DNA of 28,000 nt. Origin: Gracilaria domingensis. Lineage: Eukaryota; Rhodophyta; Florideophyceae; Gracilariales; Gracilariaceae. This document shows, one piece after another, positions 20,751 through 28,000 of the stretch. The notes beneath the pieces were generated by a model. The model did not search any database, was not told the DNA's origin, and saw only the letters and a program-made list of their open reading frames with translations. The translations under genes and the position numbers were made by a program. The stretch spans positions 1 to 28,000 of the forward strand of contig VCMS01000460.1 of the NCBI GenBank assembly GCA_022539475.1. Reading direction: 5' to 3'. Within the stretch, counting starts at the first letter, position 1. Each line of letters starts with the position of its first letter.

Positions 20751-21725
20751 CTACGTCAAAGTATAAAGCATGGGAGAGTTACAAATACCTCTTAGTCTAT
20801 AGCTTGCGAGTGTACCCAATGTGGTAGCTTGATGCTCGGAGGGCTGTCGAGTAATAACGTTTGGTAAGCGGCCTTGGTAAGGCTCCATCTCGGCCAAATC
20901 CTTCTCTTCGTTCCCATCCCGGTACGAAGCATCATTGATGTAGCCCGCTATACAGAAAGGAGCGCGTACTACCCAGGCAATCGCAGTATTGATTTCGGAA
21001 TCATAGTAAGGAAGCGTGCTGCACATCTGCCTTTTCAGCTTAACTTCCATGCAATACCTCCTGAAACGAGAAACGGTGGCACCGAGCACTCCGCTTCCGC
21101 ATTTCATCTGTGTTGCCTTGCGTCGGCTTATATCATGATATACCAATGTCCCATAGAAGTACCGAACAACCTCTCCTTCCGAGAACGATCTACTACTGAA
21201 CACTCCATCTCCACTTATGGGGTGTTTGATTTTTGATTTCTTCCTGTACAACCATAAACCTGCTGCTTCAGCGGCGAGCAAACTCTGTACATCCATCATC
21301 TCCAATGTGCCTTGGAGGTTTCAGAGGCATTCGTGCACCGGTTTCTCCTTGTGCTGCGTGATGAGACTCGGTTCTCTGCAAAAAGTTGCGATGTAGGAAT
21401 TGATATGAAACCGGAAACATTGGTATGGCGGGAATCCTTTCGGTGCGGTCCATATACGCGAGGTTCTTTGCTTCCCTTCCGGAAACGTTTTCTGTACTAA
21501 ATAAGAGGCTTGAACGACCTCATTACTGACAGTTATTCTTGCGTTGAACTCGTTACCCCAAACCTTCCTCGCATACATCACTACAGCATTGTGTTCAGCA
21601 TGAGCGAAGCACTGCTCATCCCACTCACATCCAATGAAGCGTCGGGGCTCTGCACGCCAAGGCACCGGAAAATGTTCCACTATAGGTATCAAACACAACG
21701 TCCCCGGGATTTGAGAACCTGGCAA
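20751..21725 (-). CDS. C-terminal part of methyltransferase fusion, SET-like domain
   Basis: This frame takes over from the methyltransferase after a one-base shift near 21690. It begins with the end of the AdoMet-binding fold (RRFIGCEWDEQCFAHAEHN) and a linker containing SRIWTAPKGFPPYQCF. After one TGA (21321-21323) it continues into a SET-like domain: HPISGDGVFSSRSFSEGEVV with YFYG (the SET-N strand-and-GxG pattern), then PFCIAGYINDASYRDG, which stands where SET enzymes have a (R)F-I-N-H-S-type motif. The usual NHS is replaced by N-D-A, so activity on lysine is uncertain. The frame ends at TAG 20751-20753. SET enzymes methylate protein lysines with AdoMet. A SET domain joined to a DNA-type methyltransferase would be unusual. 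The assignment rests on pattern only. Confidence 0.6.
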
Positions 21726-22845
21726 TGAGTTCTTTTAGCAGTGCCTTCGGTTTCTGTTCGGGGCAAACCTGAACCGAGTGTAGTTTGGAACGCTTCTGTA
21801 CCCTCCAACGGAGTCCTTCACCAGCCTCCAGATGCGGAAGCTGATCGATAATGAAGTAATGCCCGGGGTACTGCGTGGGAACGTAGTTGAAATTTTTGTA
21901 GTTCACCACCACCTTCTGCTCTTCGTACGCGTTTCCATTCCGGACTCTGTGCACGGCATACTCGGTTGCAGAGAACAACCGTGTTGTGTTCCTTCCGGGG
22001 TTCTTCAAAGTGTGCGTACGAGAGCGAATGAATTGCATCGGTGTGGGGTCGACTAAGAACGAAGCACTTTGCCTCCCCAATGCATTCTCCGATTTGTGCT
22101 CACGTAGAATCTCCTCCCAGTCCGCGAACTGTTCGATAGTACACAGCATTAGAAAATGACTGCCAGGGTGAAGCATTGAGGCCATCATTTCTGCTGTATC
22201 AACCATATCTTCGTCGAGAAGCTCATCATGCTCACTGTCACGTATACCATAAGGTGGGTCCGTGAGTACGAGTTGAACATTGCCCTCTAGGGAATTATCG
22301 GAAGGAAACAGTGTACCATGAGCATCCACTAACTCTTCATAACCAACGCAATGCATAGAGAACTGTTGCTCCATGTTCTTCTTGACCACACCGAGAGCCT
22401 TCGTCTTCCTTACATCGCCAAAGTCGTGAGGTGGAAGAATACCATCAGGAACATTAGAAAGGGGGTGCGCTCCATCGTCGTCATCATCCGTGTCGTCTAT
22501 GAGAATGACATCCACCGGATCCGGGTCTGCACCGGATGTTTTACCGCATGTTTTACCCACCTCCCTAGCCCTTGGCCTGGAGGAAATGGTTCTCTGTGCC
22601 GTAACCGTATCTTCAATCTTCACCGTGACCGTGTTTCTTCCTTCCTGAGGTCCTAACGGAGTGGCTCGAGATGGCTGCTGGAAAGGTCTCAGGTTCAGCT
22701 GGACAATAGCGGTACGAAGAGTAGCCAAATACTCATCGGAAAAAGCATCAAAAACGAGATGGAGACCGTGTCCGAAGTTTTCTTCGAAAGCCTTCCAGCA
22801 GTTCCCACTAAGTAGTAGCGGACATTTTATACAGAAATCCGTTTA
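21625..22845 (-). CDS. Beta-class DNA amino-methyltransferase domain
   Basis: The frame is open from TAA 22843 to 21625; codons from about 22810 read naturally (GNCWKAFEENFGHGLHLVFD). A disordered part follows with VDVILIDDTDDDDD, a textbook SUMO-interaction pattern (about 22515). The enzyme starts with VQLVLTDPPYGI (DPPY at 22249-22260, the catalytic motif for N6-adenine or N4-cytosine). Next come a strand ending HFLML, a variable target-recognition part, and finally EQKPKALLKELI and NPGDVVFDTYSGTFSGALAC, the AdoMet-binding loop. DPPY before this loop is the beta-class order. The loop has T-F where G-S-G is usual, so binding may be impaired or altered. A one-base shift near 21690 then changes frame into the SET part. 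No ATG start is evident; the frame probably continues from the upstream segment after a shift in the A-run near 22829. Confidence 0.85.
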
Positions 22846-23650
22846 AGACAACTTTGTTCAAATCGGCCGTGAACTCTTTTGACAATTCCCTTAGTTTTGT
22901 ATTGATATCATCCGAAAGGGTGTGAACCCAAGGCACAGTAGCGTTGACCTCTGTGGTTGGCTTCACTTCGATCCCCAATGTTTTGAACACCGATGCTGGG
23001 CTGTATCCGGAAGAACGGGACTCAATTGCGCCGAAAGAAAGCGTCGCTTTCTGCACGGCAACAAACGATAGCAGCATTTGTTCTGCGTCACGAAATACAA
23101 GACTGGAAGCAAAGGAATTCCATCCTAGACATACCATTTGCACAGCATAACCCATCCGCCTTATGTGCGCTTGGTTTGACATGAAGAAGCCATCAAGAAA
23201 AGACACCTGTCTCCGAGGACCAGTTGCAGTCCTCGCCTTCTTCGCAACTGGGAGTCGCCTCTCCATAGTGATACGCTTCACTAGGGGTAGATAGAGCAAC
23301 TGCTGAAAACGAGTAGCAGGCTCAATCCGGAAGGTGGTTTTCTTCGTCTGCTTGGATCCGGCACCATGCTCTTTGAATAAATCATTCCAGAACACACGCT
23401 CCATAAAAGAATTCCCGCCACCCACATTCTTATCCAAACTCCATTCGAAAAGATCCCTCACCCGACGATCCTGACTCCAGTCATCCACGTCAATGATAAG
23501 GACATACTTGTAGACCCGACTTATGAACCTAAAATCGGTACTTATCTTCCCCAGCTCCTACGGCGTATAGTTTGCGTACGTGCTCTCCGTAACATCCGTG
23601 AAAACTTCGCGTGCACAAGCCAGACTAGCACGATTTGCGACAACGTACTC
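22808..23650 (-). pseudogene. Unknown N-terminal region of the methyltransferase-SET protein
   Basis: The main frame from about 23488 to 22808 reads as ordinary folded protein (YKYVLIIDVDDWSQDRRV, LFEWSLDKNVGGGNSF, VSFLDGFFMSNQAHIRRMGY, WVHTLSDDINTKLRELSKEF) but fits no family I know. It can be followed upstream through TAG 23558 (VTESTYANYTP before, ELGKISTDFRF after) to about 23650, beyond which the frame is doubtful. Downstream a one-base change near 22829 joins it to the methyltransferase reading. I therefore think it is the N-terminal third of one polypeptide of about 950 residues; it could equally be a separate gene. Confidence 0.5.
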
Positions 23651-23878
23651 AAACGAGAGCCGTGTATCAAACCTGACGAGGGGAGCCAATGCCGCCTCGA
23701 GATGCCGCAAACGAGTCTCTCAACTCGAGAAGTATGCTGAACAAACGAAGGAACCGCGTCGCCATAATATCCTTCTCACCGAAGCTAGATTCCGTAGATG
23801 CCACGGAAGATGCGGTAGTCGACATCGCTCTGCTATTAAGACCATAGAGCGGTCTGTTTCCGACGGGCGCCATGTAAC

Positions 23879-23965
23879 TCTCGCAAGAACTCGCGAAAGA
23901 GGAATAGACGGTGGCGATAAAACTCGCTGGAGGAGTTCTCGAAAGAGTAGTAGACGGCGGTGATG
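23879..23965. repeat. ~46-bp tandem duplication
   Basis: CGCGAAAGAGGAATAGACGG at about 23892 recurs in diverged form as CTCGAAAGAGTAGTAGACGG at about 23938, each followed by TGGCGAT or CGGTGAT. It lies upstream of the methyltransferase-SET gene. Confidence 0.6.
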
Positions 23966-24108
23966 AAACGTTATTCTAAATTCGTATTTGAGCGGGTGTT
24001 AGTCGTACGCAGGAGGGTGCGAAGAAGGTTGCGAGAGCGCGTGTAGTACGCAGACTTGTGTAGAATCACCTAGTAGTGACCCCCTTGGTGGCCGGATGCG
24101 ACGTGGTT

Positions 24109-24206
24109 AGACCGCGGTCTGGACCGCGGTCAGCGGAGTTCATAGCCGAGATCATGGCCATGATCTCGGCTATGAACTCGACTGACCGCGGTCCAGACCG
24201 TGGTCT
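24109..24206. repeat. 98-bp near-perfect palindrome
   Basis: Centred on GGCC between 24157 and 24158. The inner 44 bp (24136-24179, GAGTTCATAGCCGAGATCAT and its complement) are perfect; in the outer arms only three base pairs fail (24135/24180, 24134/24181 and 24114/24201). The arms contain AGACCGCGGTCT, itself a palindrome. Just left, GCCGGATGCGACGTG (24091) also occurs in the 25244-25291 palindrome. C-runs at 24080 and G-runs at 24242 face each other about 160 bp apart and may be the outer ends of a foldback element. Confidence 0.95.
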
Positions 24207-24259
24207 GGAGACTGTGGTACCAGGTATCAGGCCACGTGTAGAGGGGGTTGTAGCGCGCA

Positions 24260-25240
24260 TGGGGCAGATGAGATATGGGCCTATACGACTCAAAATCGCC
24301 GTTCTCTGACACCGACCGACTCCCTCCACATCATTATCTGCATCCTCATCATAGCCGCCATTATAGGGCTGCATACAAATCTGCTGTATGCTCTCTGCCT
24401 CTACTCTCGCCGCTTGCGCTCCAACGCCGACGCATACCCAAGGAGCGGTTGCATTGCGCAGGCGCAAGGCGTCCAGACGCTATCTTCATCGCAACATTCG
24501 ACCACCGCATCCGTCGCACTGAACAACAAGAGCGTCCGGAACAACATGCAGCTTAGGTCTTCCGTATCCCCGCACTGGTAATACCAATGTAGTAACGAGC
24601 ATGACGTCTTACAGCGCTCACATTCCTTTTCGCCAAGCGTCCGCCGCGCCTTTCACGTAATGAAGACGACCGTCGCAAGGCGCAAACACCCATAATAGCG
24701 CTACCTTGACGACTGCAGCCGCCGTGGCCGCAGCTGTTGATCACAGTATGTCTAATGACTGCGCTACACACCCACCGCCGGGCTGGATGTCTGTCTCAGG
24801 CGCTCAGTTTGATACGAAATAGCGCATATTGCGTGGATTGCACTTTCTGGCTCACACCTTGTTAATGATGCAGCGCCAACACACTTCTTAGCACCCACAC
24901 CAAGAGGAAAGCACACGTCAATGACACGATCTGTACAGTCGCCGCCCGCCACTGAACGTGATGAGGGTCCCTCTGAGACTGCTTTCACGACAAACAGCCA
25001 TGACCATAATACCCGTACAATTGCGATTGGTGCTGCCACCATTACCCTCATTCTCAAATGGCTCTGCTCTTCGGCATTCAAACTGAACATCGATTAAACT
25101 AAATCCGCGCGAAATTGTTTCTTGCCTCTGTGTAGATACGTATAAACTGCGATGTGAAAAGACAAATGTGCTCTGCGTAGCTCTATTCAGCTCTAAGTTG
25201 TACCCCACAACCTGCTTTCTAACCCCCGTAGGGTGGCGGG
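24260..25240. other. Unassigned stretch between two related palindromes
   Basis: Open frames of 60-110 codons occur on both strands but no domain is recognised. It could be part of an element bounded by the two related palindromes. Confidence 0.35.
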
Positions 25241-25243
25241 GTA

Positions 25244-25291
25244 GCCGGATGCGACGTGTTCAGACCGCGGTCTGAACACGTCGCATCCGGC
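25244..25291. repeat. 48-bp perfect palindrome related to the one at 24.1 kb
   Basis: GCCGGATGCGACGTGTTCAG followed by ACCG and the exact reverse complement. Its left arm with centre matches 24091-24120 at all but about three of 30 positions. Outside it, C-runs (25221) and G-runs (25310) face each other, as around the 24.1-kb palindrome, and GGTTACCAGG on its right resembles GGTACCAGG at 24216. The two loci are members of one foldback family. Confidence 0.95.
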
Positions 25292-25600
25292 CATCACAGG
25301 AGGTTACCAGGGGGGAACCGTGGGCGTTGATCATGCTGTCTGGTATGCATCTAAGCCTTTTACACCATCTCTAACCGCCTATACCACTCTTTCAAAGTCA
25401 TGAGAATGTTCACGAGAGCATTTCCGCGTACTGCACTACCAATCTGCGATACGAACGGGTGGGACACTTCAACCGCGAAGCGTGTACCGTGTTCAAACCG
25501 AGTGGGTGCGCCGTTTGCTGACGTGATCAGAGCATTATAAGATTACCGCTTTGTTCTGCATTCAACCTTTATAGGTGTTTGACGAAACTAAATTCAAACA
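25292..25600. other. Unassigned, upstream of the ParB-like gene
   Basis: No gene or repeat recognised. CGCTATATAATGG (about 25600-25612) contains a TATA-like word, but it overlaps the proposed start codon, so it is unlikely to be the promoter of that frame. Confidence 0.3.
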
Positions 25601-25609
25601 CGCTATATA

Positions 25610-27805
25610 ATGGAGCCAAGAGAATTGGGGAACCGGCAGATGAGGCGCTCCCGAAAGCCGTGGAAAGTTCGCAACCCCATGGTGCCGCATCTTCGAAGTG
25701 CAAAGAAGACAAAAGAAGGAGGGAAGAAGAGTAGTGAGGAAACACAGAATCCGGAGACGAGTATGAGCTCTAACCCTGGGAAAGCAAAACCCGCACCCGG
25801 GGACAAAGTGACGCTTCTTATCGCGGGGAATGGAATGGACAAGGTCCCAATTGGTACGGCTGATGTGGTGGCCATCGAGTCTGCCGGCGACGGCTATCGA
25901 AGAGAAATGCATGGTCACACACTGGAAGGAAGCCGGGAGAGAATATAGTCGTATATGGCGAGCTGATGTATCGAAGGAGCTCCATACACCCGTACCCGTA
26001 TCGCTTTAAGTGTACGGATGAAGACTCCATTTTGAAGACCGTTGCGGACTTAAACAAGATGGGTTTCTACGCTTGTGACTTGAACTTCATGGCTTCGGGT
26101 GAGACCGTTCAAAACACCACGCCGCAGGTGCCCAGTAAGAAGTCAGGGCATACCAATGCGGCGTCCACGACAGAAGGGAAACGAGTGCGTATGGCGGAAA
26201 CACCGAAACCCCGCGTACACCGAGTGGGAAGCGGTTGCCACCTCAGGTAGCCCAGGCCAAAACACCATGCCAACAACAAAAGAACAAAGGGGGGAAGGAA
26301 GTACCGCCCCCAGCTCCTGGGCCTGTGCCTAAACTCCATTTAGACAAGACCAGGATGGTACAAAGGTAGGAACTGCACAATTGACCACAACTCCAGAGAG
26401 TGCGGTCTCTGCATTACGGAAGCAACCAGCGATGAATTTGCAGTCTGGGTCATCCAGAAATAGCACTGTTGAAGCGATTGCAATGGTGGGAGTCGCAGTG
26501 GAGCTAGGATGGAAGTTGTGGATTTGGATGAAGTGGATGATGATGACGTTGTCTTGGTGAAGGAGAGCTTGGCTGGAAACGTCAATGAACTATTCGACGA
26601 AGGTGATGATTACCTTCGGATGACGTGGATATGAGTCTGGCGTCGCTCACATTCACCCTGGACCATTATGAGTACGAGTCCGTGAAGGTCGACATCGACC
26701 TAATCGAAATCCCGGACGCAACTGTGAGAGAGACAGTTCGGGAGCATGTTGAAGCTCTGAAGGCGGAGATTCGAAGGCAAAGGGTTTCTTCAGGCCCTTG
26801 GAACGATGAGTGTTGCTATTTTGATCACGGGTAAGTCGAGAAAGAGATGGTGGAGGGCAATCGCGTGAAACTTACGTGTATCTTCATAGATGGGGCTCAT
26901 CGTCTTGTGGCACTCAAGGAACTATGTGAGGAGGATGCAAAGATAAGGAAACTCTGTAAAGGACTTACCGTTTTCTTATGGAGATAAAGGATGGACAAAA
27001 GATGAAAACGAGGGAGCTTCTGAGCCTGGGTAATGCTTTGAACGATGGACTGAAGCAGGCTCGACTTATGAACTTCGCCGACAAGGTTCATTCTATTGTA
27101 TCCTTTATAACCGCGATGATTGAAGAGGAGAAGAAAGTGTTGAACAACATGACAAGGAACCGCTGTAGCGGGTGCCTTAGGTGTATGCAGAATCATAGGT
27201 CAGTACCATATCAGGCATCTATCGAGGTTTGCGGAGATGGGTTGAAGGTGGCTAAAGTCCTCGATTGCTCAAGCATTTAGAAAGTGTGTGTCGGGAGTAT
27301 AATTAAATTGGTATTACATGTATCTCCAGTGATGAGTTCTTTTCTATGGATGAGGACACAACGATTTCCCTGGACGCCCTGGCAGCATATTTTGCGAGGG
27401 GACTAGAGTCCAAACTGAAGGGCCGCTTTGAAGACATACGAAGTATTTCTTTATTATGCTGCGTCCCTAAATGAGCTGGGCGGTTGAAAGTATCGGAAAG
27501 AAAGGGACTCCTCTCTGAAAGGGAATGTAGTGCGAGATGAGATTAAGTCAGTAGGTTTGAGAAACTCAGCCTTCGTGAGTATCTTCACACAGGCCGCACC
27601 CTGGAAACTGCAGCGACACAAGAAGCTTTGGGGCGGAAGATATCGAGCAGGGTTCTTCTGATCGTGCAAAGCTGAATACGTCCGTCGGGGTGGATTTCAT
27701 TTGACTGTGGGGGCCGTCTGCTACGGCGAGAGGGGGAAAAGCGACCACGGTCTACCACCCAAGTCCTCATACCGGATACTCGGGCGTCGCGTTCTAAAAC
27801 TTTGT
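25610..27805 (+). pseudogene. ParB/sulfiredoxin-domain protein, decayed
   Basis: The reading begins at ATG 25610 with a Lys/Arg-rich tail, then a beta-rich stretch (GDKVTLLIAG, IGTADVVAI, NIVVYGELMY) with a weak likeness to plant transposon domains of the DUF8039 type. A Pro/Gln/Lys-rich linker (26225-26345) and an acidic part with VVDLDEVDDDDVVLVKES (near 26515-26570) follow. From 26640 the ParB-type domain is clear: VKVDIDLIEIPDATVRE, HVEALKAEIRRQRV, then CIFIDGAHRLVALKEL (the D-G-x-H-R box, near 26890) and, after a shift, TRELLSLGNALNDGL. Coding continues to about 27800 (ALAAYFARGLESKLKGRF; SLKGNVVRDEIKSVGLRNSA). There are about five frame changes and stops at 26832 (TAA), 27485 and 27659 (TGA). 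ParB-fold proteins bind CTP or cut DNA in bacteria; in phages they are often joined to DNA methyltransferases. Confidence 0.6.
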
Positions 27806-28000
27806 TAAGCGAAAGAAATGCCGGGGACGACGTCAGGATGGTAAGGCGACGTGGTTCTCGTTGACGCCAATGGTGCCAGGTTGCGAAGGACGCAGGCAGA
27901 AGAAGTCGGAAGAAGGAAGATGATGATCGATAACATACCCCAGGCTCAGAAGAAGGCGAAAGTAGCAGAAGTGCCCAGATGAAACAGTAGTCATCAATCA
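27806..28000. other. Unassigned right edge
   Basis: Lys/Glu-rich in one frame (AGG/AAG-rich DNA near 27890-27950), possibly the 3' flank of the ParB-like gene or the start of something beyond the window. Not assignable. Confidence 0.25.

Noticed and set aside
26832..26890. Possible intron (GTAAGT to ATAG) in the ParB-like gene
   Set aside because: The frame simply continues through TAA 26832 with sensible codons up to the FIDGAHR box, and splicing would remove the strand before that box and put what follows out of frame.
6159..27661. Stop-codon reassignment as the reason for in-frame TGA/TAG
   Set aside because: All three stop codons occur, and frameshifts occur in the same genes, so decay explains the data more simply.

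Overview
The window looks like repeat-rich nuclear DNA of a eukaryote. It has no bacterial operon structure and no rRNA, tRNA or CRISPR that I could support. Everything I could name comes from eukaryotic transposable elements: a Ty3/gypsy chromovirus, a Ty1/copia gag, and a CMC (CACTA/Plavaka-like) DNA transposon. The base composition, the mix of elements and the scarcity of introns would suit a multicellular red alga (a Chondrus-like florideophyte), but this is an impression only and other eukaryotes remain possible.

Layout. At 1-3.0 kb three diverged copies of one non-coding repeat lie in +, - and + orientation; the second and third form a large inverted repeat around a poly-G/poly-C tract. 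A fourth partial copy lies near 11.8 kb. From about 5.2 to 9.1 kb is a decayed Ty3/gypsy pol (protease, reverse transcriptase, RNase H, integrase, C-terminal chromodomain), all on +. It is bounded at 4.15-4.42 and 9.14-9.33 kb by two copies of the same piece of a copia-type gag; the right copy continues into a nearly complete gag on the minus strand with a CAA-rich leader. From 10.1 to 14.3 kb I see no gene, only a roughly 138-bp tandem array, a degenerate short-repeat block and several long perfect palindromes.

The most interesting part is 13.8-27.8 kb. A Plavaka-like transposase (+, to 17676) converges, 28 bp apart, with a basic/acidic coiled-coil protein of unknown function (-, 17705-20238). 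Next on the minus strand is a large reading frame that joins an unknown N-terminal region, a SUMO-interaction-like motif, a beta-class (DPPY before the AdoMet loop) amino-methyltransferase and a SET-like domain (about 23.65-20.75 kb). On + at 25.6-27.8 kb is a broken gene with a ParB/sulfiredoxin-type domain. Long palindromes lie on both sides of the first three genes (13832-13936, and 24109-24206 with 25244-25291), and the right-hand two share a 30-bp arm. I infer a large composite transposon, or nested transposons, carrying its own DNA and histone modification enzymes. The idea that these genes form one element is inference; the domains themselves are read from the sequence.

Nearly all the genes are decayed. 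Frames run on through single in-frame stops, mostly TGA and TAG, with a few frameshifts, so these are best treated as old copies whose intact relatives should be sought elsewhere.
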